Assembly: GCA_016716275.1 (NCBI GenBank)
Contig: JADJWR010000002.1
Coordinates: 496,001-560,000 of the forward strand
DNA from: Burkholderiales bacterium
Lineage (GTDB): Bacteria > Pseudomonadota > Gammaproteobacteria > Burkholderiales > Burkholderiaceae_F
Reading direction: 5' to 3'
DNA length: 64,000 nt
Shown here: positions 1-9,231 of the stretch, in pieces
How positions within the stretch are numbered: the stretch's first letter is position 1
How the letters are laid out: each line of letters begins with the position of its first letter
Program-made: the position numbers and the translations under genes
Notes under the pieces: model-generated
Databases searched by the model: none
What the model was told of the DNA's origin: nothing
What the model saw: only the letters and a program-made list of their open reading frames with translations

Positions 1-1
1 C

Positions 2-904
2 GCGGTCGACGACGTCAGCTTCGAGATCCGCCGCGGCGAAACCCTGTCGCTGGTTGGCGAATCGGGTTGCGGCAAGTCGACCGTGGCGCGCCTGCTGGTG
101 AACCTGTATGTGCCGACCCGGGGCCGGGTCGAGTTCTTCGGCCACGACCTGCGCGAAATGAACGCCGCCGCCGGCCGCAGCCTGCGGCAGAAGCTGCAGA
201 TGATCTTCCAGGACCCCTACGCCAGCCTGAATCCGCGCTGGCGGGTGGCCGACATCGTCGCCGAGCCGCTGAAAGCGCACGGACTGATGAGCGATGCGCA
301 GCGGATCACCGCCCGCGTCGACGAACTGCTCACGCTGGTGCGGCTGTCGCCGGCCGACAAGGCCAAGTACCCGCACCAGTTCTCCGGCGGCCAGCGGCAG
401 CGCATCTCGATCGCCCGCGCGCTGGCCACCAACCCCGAGTTCCTGGTCTGCGACGAGCCGACTTCGGCGCTCGACGTCTCGGTGCAGGCGCAGGTGCTGA
501 ACCTGATGAAGGACCTGCAGCGCGACCTCGGGCTGACCTACCTGTTCATCTCGCACAACCTGGCGGTGGTGCACCACATCTCCGACCGCGTCGGCGTGAT
601 GTACCTCGGGCGGATCGTCGAACTGGCGCCGCGGGCCCGGCTGTTCGCCGCGCCGGGCCATCCCTACACACGGATGCTGCTCGACGCGATTCCCGACCTC
701 GACATGACCGGTCGCGCGCGCACGCCGGTGGCCGGCGAGGTGCCGAACCCGCTCAGCCCGCCGTCGGGCTGCACCTTCCATCCGCGCTGCCCGCACGCCA
801 ACGATCGCTGCAGGCGCGAGCCGCCGGTGCTGAAGCTGCACCGCCATGCAGGCGGCGAGGCGCAGGTGGCCTGCCACGCCGTCGAGGAAGGCCGCATCGG
901 CTGA
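2..904 (+). CDS. Oligopeptide/dipeptide ABC transporter ATP-binding protein, 3' part
   Basis: Cytoplasmic ATPase of a peptide- or nickel-type importer (OppF/DppF family). The 5' end lies outside the window, and the reading frame is open from base 2. The Walker A motif GESGCGKST is near residue 20, the signature SGGQRQR near residue 128, and Walker B FLVCDEPTSALD follows it. The C-terminal cysteine-bearing oligo_HPY region (GCTFHPRCPHA) is typical of the OppD/OppF type and ends the protein at the usual place. Partner permease and binding-protein genes would lie upstream, off the window. The substrate cannot be read from this subunit. Confidence 0.93.
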   Translation, partial: AVDDVSFEIRRGETLSLVGESGCGKSTVARLLVNLYVPTRGRVEFFGHDLREMNAAAGRSLRQKLQMIFQDPYASLNPRWRVADIVAEPLKAHGLMSDAQRITARVDELLTLVRLSPADKAKYPHQFSGGQRQRISIARALATNPEFLVCDEPTSALDVSVQAQVLNLMKDLQRDLGLTYLFISHNLAVVHHISDRVGVMYLGRIVELAPRARLFAAPGHPYTRMLLDAIPDLDMTGRARTPVAGEVPNPLSPPSGCTFHPRCPHANDRCRREPPVLKLHRHAGGEAQVACHAVEEGRIG

Positions 905-979
905 CGGCGGGCGTCAGGGCAATCCCGGCTGGGCATGCCGGGGGCGCTGCGGCAGGCTGCAGCTTTTCGCCGAACCACG

Positions 980-2113
980 ATGAACCGGACCTCGCTGCTT
1001 CTCATCGCCGTGCTGGCGGCGTCGCCTGCTGCCGGCGCGCAGGTGATCCAGACCCGTGAGCACGCCGTCTCGCTGGTGACCGTCACCGAGGGTCTCGAGC
1101 ACCCTTGGGGGCTGGCATTCCTGCCGGACGGCCGCATGCTGGTCACCGAGCGGCCCGGCAGGATGCGGGTGGTCGGCCGCGACGGCAGGCTCGACCCGCT
1201 GCCGGTGGCGGGCCTGCCGCGGGTCGACGCGCAGGGGCAGGGCGGGCTGCTCGACGTCGCGCTGCACCCGAAGCACCGCGACAACGGCTGGATCTACTGG
1301 AGCTACACGCAGCGCGACGCCGCCGGCGGCAACGGCACCGAGGTGGCGCGCGGCCGGCTCGCCGGCGGGCCCGCCGCCTGGCAGATGAAGGACGTCGAGG
1401 TCATCTTCCGCATGGCGCCGAAGTCGAGCGCCGGCTTTCACTTCGGCTCGCGGCTGGTGTTCGACCGCGACGGACTGCTGTACGTGACGCTCGGCGACCG
1501 CGGTGAAATGGCGCGTGCGCAGAGGCCCGACGACCACGCAGGCAAGATCCTGCGCCTGACCGACGACGGCAGGCCGGCGCCCGGCAATCCGTTCATCGGC
1601 GATCCGAAGGCGAGGCCGGAGATCTTCTCGCTCGGCAACCGCAACGTGCAGGGAGCGGCGCTCAGTCCTTCGACCGGCGTGCTGTGGGCGCACGAGCACG
1701 GCCCGCAGGGCGGCGACGAGCTGAACGTCATCAGGGCCGGCGTCAACTACGGCTGGCCGGTGATCACTCACGGCGTCAACTACGTCACCGGCACCCGGAT
1801 CGGCGAGGGCGCCGAGAAACCGGGCATGGCGCAGCCGGTCAAGTACTGGGTGCCGTCGCCGGCGCTGTCGGGCATGGCCTTCTACCAGGGCGATCGTTTC
1901 CCGAAGTGGCGTGGCGACGTGCTGATCGGCGCGCTGCGCGGCCAGGCGCTGATCCGCGTCCGGCTCGACGGCGAGCGGTTCGTCGAGGACGAGTTCATGC
2001 TGGTCGGCAACCTGCCGCGCGTGCGCGACGTGCGCGTCGGTCCCGACAGTCTCGTCTACCTGCTGACCGACCTGCCGAACGGCGCGATCCTGCGGCTCGA
2101 GCCGGCCGGCTGA
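980..2113 (+). CDS. PQQ-dependent sugar dehydrogenase family protein (exported)
   Basis: A 377-residue soluble aldose-sugar dehydrogenase-type beta-propeller (GSDH/YliI family). It is predicted to oxidise sugars in the periplasm with PQQ. The ATG at 980 is preferred over the upstream ATG at 935 because it gives a clean signal peptide, MNRTSLLLIAVLAASPAAGA. Family landmarks are HPWGLAFLPDGRMLVTERPG, GGLLDVALHP, LGDRGEMARAQ and EHGPQGGDELN. It stands alone between an ABC ATPase and a convergent hydrolase, with no PQQ biosynthesis genes in the window. Substrate is unknown. Confidence 0.9.
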   Translation: MNRTSLLLIAVLAASPAAGAQVIQTREHAVSLVTVTEGLEHPWGLAFLPDGRMLVTERPGRMRVVGRDGRLDPLPVAGLPRVDAQGQGGLLDVALHPKHRDNGWIYWSYTQRDAAGGNGTEVARGRLAGGPAAWQMKDVEVIFRMAPKSSAGFHFGSRLVFDRDGLLYVTLGDRGEMARAQRPDDHAGKILRLTDDGRPAPGNPFIGDPKARPEIFSLGNRNVQGAALSPSTGVLWAHEHGPQGGDELNVIRAGVNYGWPVITHGVNYVTGTRIGEGAEKPGMAQPVKYWVPSPALSGMAFYQGDRFPKWRGDVLIGALRGQALIRVRLDGERFVEDEFMLVGNLPRVRDVRVGPDSLVYLLTDLPNGAILRLEPAG

Positions 2114-2141
2114 GCGCGCCTGCCGGCGCCGGCCGAGGCCG

Positions 2142-3032
2142 TCACCGGCGCTTGTCCGGCGGCGGCAACCGGCCGATCAGTTCGCGGAACGCCTGCCGGT
2201 ACGCCTGCGGCGATTCGCTGTGCAGGCGGCTGTGGCTGCCGTCGGGAAACTCGATCCAGCGCACGCCCGGCCGGGCGGCATCGCCAAGCTGGCGGCCGAG
2301 CTCGACCGGCACCGTGCGGTCCTTGGCCCCATGCAGCATCCACACCGGCGCGTCGACGGCGCCGATGCGCGAGCGGGCATCGAATTCCATGGTCGTCAGC
2401 GCCGCGCCGACGCGACCCCAGAAGCCGGCGGAGGCTGCCAGGTCGGGCAGGCTGGTGAAGGTCGACTCGAGCGCCAGCGCGCCGTAGTCGCTGCCGTGGC
2501 GCAGTTCGCTGGCCAGCCTGACGGCGATGGCACCGCCCATCGAGTGGCCGTAGATCACGCGCCGGCGCGGATCGGGCTGGCGCCGCGCCAGCTCGTCCCA
2601 GGCACGCCAGGCATCGGTGACGATGGTCGCCTCCGACGGGACGATCGGCGTGCTGTCGCCCCAGCCGCGGTAGTCGACCGCCACGATCGAGAAGCCGGCG
2701 TCGCGCAGCGCCTCGATCTTCGGCCGGTTGTAGTACAGGTTGCGGAAGGAGCCGTGCAGGTACAGCAGGGTCGGTGCGCCCGGGTCGGCATGCGGCAGCC
2801 ACCACAATGACAGCTGTTGCGTTCCGTTGGCCCCGTCGACCGGCACCAGCGTGCGCTCGTCACCGGTGCGCAGGCCGTCGAAGTCGGCCGGCTGGCCGGG
2901 CGTCGGCCGCAGCGCCAGTTCGTGCTGCTTGTCGATCAGCCAGGCGCAGCCAGGCAGCGACAGCGACAGCAGCAGGCAGGCAGTACGCAGCGCCCGGACG
3001 ACGCCGCTTGCCTTCAGCGCAGCAGCCGCCAC
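2142..3032 (-). CDS. Alpha/beta hydrolase, probable lipoprotein
   Basis: An alpha/beta-fold hydrolase (BEM46/ABHD13-like) of about 296 residues. The nucleophile elbow is GHSMGG, the oxyanion strand is YLHGSFRN, and the late motif MLHGAKDRTVP carries the acid, with a catalytic-type histidine in DGSHSRLH. There is no ATG or TTG near the N-terminus. The best start is a GTG at 3032 that overlaps the end of the upstream oxidoreductase by 19 bases, so translational coupling is likely. The N-terminus is hydrophobic and ends in LPGC, a plausible lipobox, which suggests membrane anchoring. The start and the lipidation are inferred, the fold is clear and the substrate is unknown. Confidence 0.82.
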   Translation of the reverse strand: MAAAALKASGVVRALRTACLLLSLSLPGCAWLIDKQHELALRPTPGQPADFDGLRTGDERTLVPVDGANGTQQLSLWWLPHADPGAPTLLYLHGSFRNLYYNRPKIEALRDAGFSIVAVDYRGWGDSTPIVPSEATIVTDAWRAWDELARRQPDPRRRVIYGHSMGGAIAVRLASELRHGSDYGALALESTFTSLPDLAASAGFWGRVGAALTTMEFDARSRIGAVDAPVWMLHGAKDRTVPVELGRQLGDAARPGVRWIEFPDGSHSRLHSESPQAYRQAFRELIGRLPPPDKRR

Positions 3033-4567
3033 AGCTGCGGCTCGAGGTTCGCCGCCGCCATCAGGCCACCCATCATCGCCCCGGCGACGCCCGGCGTGCA
3101 GGCGTCCTGGCCGGCCAGCAGCAGGCCGCCGATCGGCGTGCGCGAACGAAGCGCCGGCGACAGGAACCGTCGCGGCGTGGTGGCCAGGCCGTACATCGCG
3201 CCGTGCTCGGCGCCGGTGAAGCTCGCCACGGTGATCGGCGTCGAGGCTTCGGCGAACTGCACCATCGGCGCCAGCGACGGGAAGTGCTCGCCGAACTGCG
3301 CCAGCAGGCTGCGCGTCAGCCGCGCCTTGAGCGCCGCGTAGTCCTTCTCGCGCGCCGCGCCGGCGGCCATGCCGTCGGGGTCGTCCGAGTGGTCCCACTT
3401 GGCGAAGGCGCTCCAGTTCACCAGCGCGACGATCTCGCAGGTGTGCCGCCGCTGCGGCCCCGGCTCGTGCGACGGGTCGCGCAGCGACGGGAAGGAGACG
3501 AGCAGCGCCGGCGCACGCGGCTCGGTCTGCGGGTCGTCCCAGCCGCGGTTGACGTCCCACGACTCGTAGATCCAGGTGTTGGCCGCGTCGGCGCCGGCGG
3601 CGGCGACGTCGCCCGACAGGCCGAGGTACAGGCCGATGTAGCCGGTCGAGGCCTCGAGCTCGACGATGTCCTTGGCCCAGCCGTAGTCGACCTCGCCCGA
3701 GGGAAGCAGCCGCAGCGTGTTGTGGGCGCCGGCATCGGAGATCACGCAGCGCGAAGCGACATGCTCGCCGCTGCGTAACTGCACGCCGGTCACCCGCCGT
3801 CCCTCCACCGTGATGTGCGCGACCTCGGCGCGCGTGCGGATCTCGCCGCCGCCTTCGCCGATCGTTCGGCCGAGTTCGCGACCGAACACCGCGCTGCCGC
3901 CGACCGGATACCAGGCGCCGCCGAGATACGAGCGGGTGACCAGCGCATGGACGCCGAACGAGCTCTCGGCGGGCCGGCTGCCATAGTCGATCCACTGCGC
4001 GGTCAGCGCCGCGCGCAGCTGCGGATCGTCGGTCACTTCCTGCACCACCTGCCACGTCGTGCGGCCGACCCAGCGCTCGATCTCACGGCGGCGCAGCCAG
4101 GCGAGCGGGGCACCCAGCGGCCCGGGCATGTTGCGGGCCATCAACGCCGTTCCCATGGTGGCGGCGGCACGGTCGATTGCCTCGAAGTAGGCATCGATGC
4201 CGGCCGCCTCGCGCGGGAAGGCGTCCTTCAGCACGCGCAGCAGCGCCGCGCGCGGCGGCGCATAGGGAAGCGTCAGGCCGGGCAGGCGGATGCGGTCGTG
4301 GGCGCCGGCGATCGGCACCATCTCGATGCGGCCGCCGGCGATGTGGTCGAGCACCCGGCGGTTCGTCTCCGCCGGGCCGAAGCCGCCCAGGTAGTGGACG
4401 CCGACGTTGAAGCGCCACCCCTGGCGCTGGAAGGTCTGCGTCAGCCCGCCCGGCTGCGCGTGCCGCTCGAGCACCAGCACGCGCTTGCCGCAGGTCGACA
4501 GCGCCGCAGCGGCGGCCAGCCCGCCGATGCCGGAGCCGACGACGACTGCGTCCCAGGACGTTTGCAT
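3014..4567 (-). CDS. CrtI/phytoene desaturase-like FAD-dependent oxidoreductase
   Basis: A 517-residue flavoprotein of the phytoene desaturase, carotenoid isomerase and retinol saturase superfamily. The dinucleotide-binding motif VVGSGIGGLAAA lies near residues 7-18, followed by LERHAQPGG and the C-terminal FAD motif LLLAGQDACTPGVAGAMMGG. The ATG at 4567 is chosen over one six codons upstream because GGAGGA sits just before it. There are no other carotenoid genes nearby (no crtB or crtE), so a role on another polyunsaturated lipid or isoprenoid is as likely as carotenoid synthesis. It is co-directional and overlapping with the lipoprotein hydrolase, which supports a shared lipid-related function. 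Confidence 0.85.
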   Translation of the reverse strand: MQTSWDAVVVGSGIGGLAAAAALSTCGKRVLVLERHAQPGGLTQTFQRQGWRFNVGVHYLGGFGPAETNRRVLDHIAGGRIEMVPIAGAHDRIRLPGLTLPYAPPRAALLRVLKDAFPREAAGIDAYFEAIDRAAATMGTALMARNMPGPLGAPLAWLRRREIERWVGRTTWQVVQEVTDDPQLRAALTAQWIDYGSRPAESSFGVHALVTRSYLGGAWYPVGGSAVFGRELGRTIGEGGGEIRTRAEVAHITVEGRRVTGVQLRSGEHVASRCVISDAGAHNTLRLLPSGEVDYGWAKDIVELEASTGYIGLYLGLSGDVAAAGADAANTWIYESWDVNRGWDDPQTEPRAPALLVSFPSLRDPSHEPGPQRRHTCEIVALVNWSAFAKWDHSDDPDGMAAGAAREKDYAALKARLTRSLLAQFGEHFPSLAPMVQFAEASTPITVASFTGAEHGAMYGLATTPRRFLSPALRSRTPIGGLLLAGQDACTPGVAGAMMGGLMAAANLEPQLWRLLR

Positions 4568-4811
4568 GTCTTCCTCCGCCGCCAATCAGAGCAACCCGGC
4601 GCGCCGGTGGCGTTGATGGTGGTCAACAGCCGTCGATCGACTCGCCGGCGGCGGCGAGCCGGGCGAAGGAGGCGGGCCGGTGCATGTATGAGCGGCACGT
4701 TAGCAGGCCGCGGTCCGGCCGCGGGCGACGTCCTTCCGCATGACATACGCGAAGCTGCGGCTCGCCTAGGATCCAGCCGTGGTCGACACTCCCTTGCGCG
4801 CGAGCAGGCCG

Positions 4812-5342
4812 ATGCAGCGAACGCCGTCAGCGCCCGGACCTGCCGCCGCGCCGCCGGGCGTTGCTGCCTTGCCGGCTGCCGCCGTGGTGCTCGAACTGAC
4901 GCGGCGCGGCCGCGAGGAACTCGAGCAGCCACGCTTCGGCCTGCACGCGCACCAGCGCCGCCTGCTCGAGCATTGCGACGGACGCCGGTCGCTGCGCGAC
5001 TGCGCCGACGCCGATCCGCGCCTGCAGCCGGTCCGGCTGGCCCGCGATGCCGCGCGGCTGGTCGCCTTCGGTCTGGCGCGACCGCTGCACGGCGAACTGC
5101 CGCCGGAACTGATGGTCGAGGCGATGAACCTGACGGCGCGGATTCCCCTCGACCTGCTGCCGCCGCTCGAACCGGACCGGACCGTCAGCCCGATGCAGCC
5201 GCGCGTGGCGACCACCCGCGGCCGCTACACGCCGCTCAGGGAAGAGCAGGTCGCCCGGCAGCCGGACCGGCCGCGCTGGCCGATCGTCTGGCTGGCGGCA
5301 CTGGTCGCGCTGGCCGTGGCGGCGATCGGCTACCTGGCCTGA
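4812..5342 (+). CDS. Hypothetical protein with C-terminal membrane anchor
   Basis: A protein of about 176 residues that I do not recognise. The N-terminus is rich in Ala and Pro. The middle (residues 30-100) is charged and helical and resembles a small winged-helix-like unit (LELTRRGREELEQ, then HQRRLLEHCDGRRSLRDCA). The C-terminus is one hydrophobic segment, WPIVWLAALVALAVAAIGYLA, ending the protein, as in tail-anchored inner-membrane proteins. A GTG at 4779 would add 11 codons, and neither start has a strong ribosome site. Codon usage matches its neighbours, so I take it as a real gene of unknown role. Confidence 0.6.
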   Translation: MQRTPSAPGPAAAPPGVAALPAAAVVLELTRRGREELEQPRFGLHAHQRRLLEHCDGRRSLRDCADADPRLQPVRLARDAARLVAFGLARPLHGELPPELMVEAMNLTARIPLDLLPPLEPDRTVSPMQPRVATTRGRYTPLREEQVARQPDRPRWPIVWLAALVALAVAAIGYLA

Positions 5343-5507
5343 CCGGCGCGGTCGACCGCCAGCGGCCGCGGCCCGCGGTTCGCCGATAATTCCGGTCGAC
5401 CTGAACCAGCCGGGGGTGAAGCGACCGCTGCGCTGCGCCTGCCACGGCGCGGCGGCTGCAGTCGGGGCGCCGCCGGTTCATCATCAGCCGATGCGCAAGG
5501 CCCGCGC

Positions 5508-6749
5508 ATGACCGCCAACGAACCGATCGGCACGACCGTACCGGCACCCGGCGAAGCCGCCGCATCCGCCCGCCGCGCCGGCCGCGGCGCGCTTGCCGAT
5601 GCGCTGCGTGCCAGCCGCGCCGATACCCTCGCGACGTTGGCTGCGTACCGTCGCGCGCTTCCCGACCTCGCCGTGCCGCAGCGCGAGGAGCTGAACCCGC
5701 CGCTGTGGGAACTCGGCCACATCGGCTGGTTCCAGGAATACTGGCTGGCGCGCAATCCGCAGCGCGATCGCGGCGTCGCTGCCGACCCCGACGTGCCGCG
5801 CCCGGCGAGCGTGCGGCCGGGCGCTGATGCGCTGTACAACTCGAGCCGGGTCGCCCACGCCAGCCGCTGGTCGCTGCCGCTGCCCGGCGTCGAGCCGACG
5901 CACGCCGACCTCGAGGCGCAACTGGCTGCCACGCTGGCGCTGCTCGAGCAGGCAGGTGACAGCGACGACGCGCTGTACTTCTTTCGCCTGGCGCTGTTCC
6001 ACGAGGACATGCACCACGAGGCGGCGCTGTACATGGCGCAAGGCCTGGGCATCGCCATCGACGATCCACGCTGGCAGTTGCCGCCGCTGTCCGCCCCCGG
6101 CGGCGCGATCCAGCTGCCAGCCACCAGATGGCGGCTTGGCCACGAAGGCGCCGGCTTCGCCTTCGACAACGAACTCGTCGCCCACCAGGTGGCCATCGGC
6201 GATTGCGCGATCGACCGGCAGGTCGTCCGCTGGGACGAGTACCTGCCGTTCGTCGATGCCGGTGGCTACGGCGATCCGCGCTGGTGGAACGACGGCGGCC
6301 GCGCCTGGCTTGCCGCGTCACAGGCCCGCGCGCCGCGCTACCTGCGCCGCGCCGGCGACGGCTGGCAGCACTGGCGGCACGGCCGCTGGATGACGCTCGA
6401 TCCGATGCTGCCTGCCTGCCACCTGACGTTGCACGAGGCGCAGGCCTGGTGTGCCTGGGCGGGCCGGCGGTTGCCGAGCGAGGCCGAGTGGGAGTGCGCG
6501 GCCGTTTCGCGCCCCGCGGATTTCCGCTGGGGCGACGTCTGGGAGTGGACGGCGAGCGCGTTCTCGCCCTACCCGGGCTTCGTGCGGCACCCCTACCGCG
6601 ATTACTCGGCGCCGTGGTTCGACGGCAGGCCGGTGCTGCGCGGCGCCTCCTTCGCCACCCAGCCGCGCATGCGCCACCCGCGCTACCGCAACTACTTCAC
6701 CGCCGGCCGCAACGACCTGTTCTCCGGCTTCCGCAGCTGCGCCGCCTGA
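5508..6749 (+). CDS. EgtB/SenA-like non-haem iron sulfoxide or selenoxide synthase
   Basis: A 413-residue enzyme with a DinB-like N-terminal domain and a C-terminal formylglycine-generating-enzyme-like domain. EgtB joins a thiol donor to hercynine in ergothioneine synthesis, and the paralogue SenA makes selenoneine from hercynine and a selenosugar. The iron-binding histidines are visible: one in ELGHIGWFQEYW and two in FHEDMHHEAALYM. The C-terminal end, RNYFTAGRNDLFSGFRSC, is typical of the family. The NPPLWELGHIGWFQEYW and SSRVAHASRW segments look closer to proteins I recall as SenA than to mycobacterial EgtB, but no senB or senC is in the window. It runs convergently to egtD, with a 10-base gap. 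Confidence 0.85.
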   Translation: MTANEPIGTTVPAPGEAAASARRAGRGALADALRASRADTLATLAAYRRALPDLAVPQREELNPPLWELGHIGWFQEYWLARNPQRDRGVAADPDVPRPASVRPGADALYNSSRVAHASRWSLPLPGVEPTHADLEAQLAATLALLEQAGDSDDALYFFRLALFHEDMHHEAALYMAQGLGIAIDDPRWQLPPLSAPGGAIQLPATRWRLGHEGAGFAFDNELVAHQVAIGDCAIDRQVVRWDEYLPFVDAGGYGDPRWWNDGGRAWLAASQARAPRYLRRAGDGWQHWRHGRWMTLDPMLPACHLTLHEAQAWCAWAGRRLPSEAEWECAAVSRPADFRWGDVWEWTASAFSPYPGFVRHPYRDYSAPWFDGRPVLRGASFATQPRMRHPRYRNYFTAGRNDLFSGFRSCAA

Positions 6750-6759
6750 CCGCGGGCCG

Positions 6760-7719
6760 TCAGCCGGAGGCGAGCAGCACCGCGAACCAGCCGGCGTCGT
6801 CGCGCCAGGCGCGCACGCTGGCGAAGCCGGCCTGCCGCAGCAGCGCCTCGAACTCGCCGTGCCGCCACTTGTACGAATCCTCGGTGTGGATGCGCTCGCC
6901 GGCGGCGAAGCGGCGCTCGCCGCCGGGCCAGCGCACGGCCAGTGCGCGCCGCGCCTCCAGGTGCATCTCGATGCGCGAGGCCCGCGGCTCGAAGAAGGAG
7001 ACGTGGCGCCAGTCGTGCGCGTCGAAGTCGGTGCCGAGCAGCCGGTTCAGGTGCAGCAGCAGGTTGAGGTTGAACGCCGCGGTGACGCCGAGCGCGTCGT
7101 CGTAGGCGGCCTGCAGCGTCTCGACCGGCTTGACCTGGTCGACGCCGATCAGCAGCGCGCCGCCGCCTGCCGCTGCGCGCGCCTCGCGCAGCAGGCGCAG
7201 CGCGTCGGCCGGCGCGAAGTTGCCGATGCTCGAGCCCGGGTAGAAAAGTAGCGCCGGTGCACCGAGCAGTTCGGCCGGCAGCGCCAGTTGCGACGAAAAG
7301 TCGAGCCCGACGCCGACGATATCGAGCGCCGGGTGCCGCTGCTGCAGCCGCTGCAGGGTGTCGCGCAGGTAGGCCGCCGAGATGTCGACCGCGACGTAGC
7401 GCGCCGGCGCGAAGGCGTCGAACAGCGACTCGGCCTTGCAGCAGCTGCCGGCGCCGAGGTCGACCAGCGTCATCGCGCCGCCGACCGCGCCGCGCACGGC
7501 CGCAGTGATTGCGCCGCGGTGGGCGGCGAAGATCGCCGCCTCGGTGCGCGTCGGATAGTATTCGGGCAGTTCGGTGATCGCATCGAACAGCCGCGAGCCG
7601 AGCGCGTCGTAGAAGAACTTGGGCGGCAGGCGCGCCGGCTGCGCCGCCAGTCCGGCGGCCGCCTCGAGGGCCGGCGCCAGTGCCGGCCGCGGGCAGTCGA
7701 TGAAGCGCGGGTTGCGCAA
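6760..7719 (-). CDS. egtD: L-histidine N(alpha)-methyltransferase (EgtD)
   Basis: A SAM-dependent enzyme that trimethylates histidine to hercynine, the precursor of ergothioneine or selenoneine. It has 319 residues, the normal EgtD length, when the TTG at 7719 is used. That TTG is preceded by AGGA at suitable spacing, and the longer upstream frame (to 7887) only reads through the intergenic region. Motifs include PPKFFYDALGSRLFDAITEL, the SAM loop TLVDLGAGSCCKAESLFDA, LLFYPGSSIGNF and a C-terminal YKWRHGEFEALLRQAGF. It is divergent from the ATP-grasp gene across 145 bases and convergent with the EgtB/SenA gene. Confidence 0.93.
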   Translation of the reverse strand: MRNPRFIDCPRPALAPALEAAAGLAAQPARLPPKFFYDALGSRLFDAITELPEYYPTRTEAAIFAAHRGAITAAVRGAVGGAMTLVDLGAGSCCKAESLFDAFAPARYVAVDISAAYLRDTLQRLQQRHPALDIVGVGLDFSSQLALPAELLGAPALLFYPGSSIGNFAPADALRLLREARAAAGGGALLIGVDQVKPVETLQAAYDDALGVTAAFNLNLLLHLNRLLGTDFDAHDWRHVSFFEPRASRIEMHLEARRALAVRWPGGERRFAAGERIHTEDSYKWRHGEFEALLRQAGFASVRAWRDDAGWFAVLLASG

Positions 7720-7864
7720 GCGTGGTTCCTGCGGCGATCGAATCGACGGACAATGTAGCAGCCGGCCGACGCCGCGCGAGGTCTGCGCATACCCCGTGGT
7801 GTATCGTGCGGGCGACTTCGCCGCCGCCCGCCATGTTCGATTGCCGCCAAGCAGCAGCCTGACG

Positions 7865-9226
7865 ATGAACGACCCCCGTCCGCGCATCGGCGCCCTGTTC
7901 GCCTACGACTGGGATGCCATCGGCCTGGCGCGCCAGAGCGGCGGCGCGCAGTTCGACGGCGCCGGCTTCGACCTGTTCACCTTTCCCAGCAACGCGCGTC
8001 TGGTTGGCTTCGATCTCGAGCGCTTCGCCGCCGCGCAGGCGCGCCGCGGCGCGCGTCGCCGCTGGGCCGGCGTGCTGTCGAACCACGAGCAGTTCGGCGC
8101 GCTGGCGGCGGCGCTGGTGGCCGAGCGCCTCGGCCTGCCGGGCAACCCGCCGGAGGCGGTGCTGGCCTGCCAGCACAAGCTGCACGCGCGGCGCGTGCTG
8201 CAGCAGGTCGCGCCGGAGGCCAATTTGCCGTTCGCCGCGCTCGAGGTGGACTATGGCGACGACATCCCGGACGGCATCGACTACCCCGCCTACGTGAAGC
8301 CGGTGAAGGCGGCCTTCTCGGTGCTGGCCCGCGAGGTGCGCAGCCGCGCCGAGCTGCAGGCGCACACGCGCTTCTCGCGCCGCGAACTGTGGGTGATCCG
8401 GCGGCTGGTCGAGCCGTTCGAGCTCGTCTGCCGCGCCCGCCTGCCGCAGGCGGGCAGCGCGCACCGGATGCTGCGCGAGCAGCCGCTGCCGCCGCACACG
8501 CCGCAGTACAACCTCGACGGCTGGGTGCACGGCGGCGAGGTGCGGCTGCTCGGCGTGGTCGACGCGATCATGTACCCGGGCACGCAGGCGTTCATGCGCT
8601 GGCAGGTGCCGAGCCGGCTCGCCGAGGACGTGCAGCAGCGGGCGCTCGAGGTGGCGCGGCGCTTCCTCGGCGCGGTCGGCTTCCGTCACGGGTTCTTCAA
8701 CATGGAGTTCTTCCACGACCCGGCGACCGACCGGCTCACCGTGATCGAGTTCAACCCGCGCATGGCGGCGCAGTTCTCCGACCTGTACCGGCGCGTGCTC
8801 GGCGTCGACCCGCATGCGATGGCCGTGGCGATGGCGCGCGGCGACGATCCGCTCGCGGTGGCCGGCGGCGCGCCGACCGCCGGCGCGGCGGCGAGCCTCG
8901 TCTACCGCGCCTTCGCCGCCGGCGAGGTGCCGGCGATGCCGTCGCCGCAGCGCCTCGCCGACTGGCAGCGCTGCTACCCGGACGGCCTGCTGTTCACCCT
9001 GCCGAAGCAGGGCCACGCGCTGGCGCGCGACTTCAAGTGGCTGGGCAGCCATCGCTACGGCGTCGTTCACCTCGGCGGGCGCGACCAGCGCGAGCTGCGC
9101 GAGCGCTGCCGCGCGGCCAGCGCGCTGCTCGGCTGGCCGGCGCCCTACGCGGAACCTTCGGCGGCGACCGCTGCCGAAGCGCAGCGCGACTGGACGCTCG
9201 CGCCCGATCCCGTGCCTCTGGACTGA
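7865..9226 (+). CDS. ATP-grasp family ligase of unknown substrate
   Basis: A 453-residue protein with an ATP-grasp fold, probably a carboxylate-amine or carboxylate-thiol ligase. The ATP-binding region shows YVKPVKAAFSVLAREV near residues 140-155. The metal-binding strand is VIEFNPRMAAQFSDLY near residues 297-312. The C-terminal third (KQGHALARDFKWLGSHRYGVVHLGG) is not a standard ATP-grasp element. The start at 7865 sits 146 bases from the divergent egtD start, and the YHS lipoprotein follows 5 bases after its stop. Position inside the hercynine locus suggests a ligase acting on ergothioneine, selenoneine or a precursor. That is inference, because the family alone does not name the substrate. 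Confidence 0.8.
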   Translation: MNDPRPRIGALFAYDWDAIGLARQSGGAQFDGAGFDLFTFPSNARLVGFDLERFAAAQARRGARRRWAGVLSNHEQFGALAAALVAERLGLPGNPPEAVLACQHKLHARRVLQQVAPEANLPFAALEVDYGDDIPDGIDYPAYVKPVKAAFSVLAREVRSRAELQAHTRFSRRELWVIRRLVEPFELVCRARLPQAGSAHRMLREQPLPPHTPQYNLDGWVHGGEVRLLGVVDAIMYPGTQAFMRWQVPSRLAEDVQQRALEVARRFLGAVGFRHGFFNMEFFHDPATDRLTVIEFNPRMAAQFSDLYRRVLGVDPHAMAVAMARGDDPLAVAGGAPTAGAAASLVYRAFAAGEVPAMPSPQRLADWQRCYPDGLLFTLPKQGHALARDFKWLGSHRYGVVHLGGRDQRELRERCRAASALLGWPAPYAEPSAATAAEAQRDWTLAPDPVPLD

Positions 9227-9231
9227 CCGCC

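Noticed and set aside
7720..7887. ATG-initiated longer form of EgtD
   Set aside because: It would extend through the divergent promoter into the ATP-grasp gene. The TTG at 7719 gives the normal family length and a ribosome site.
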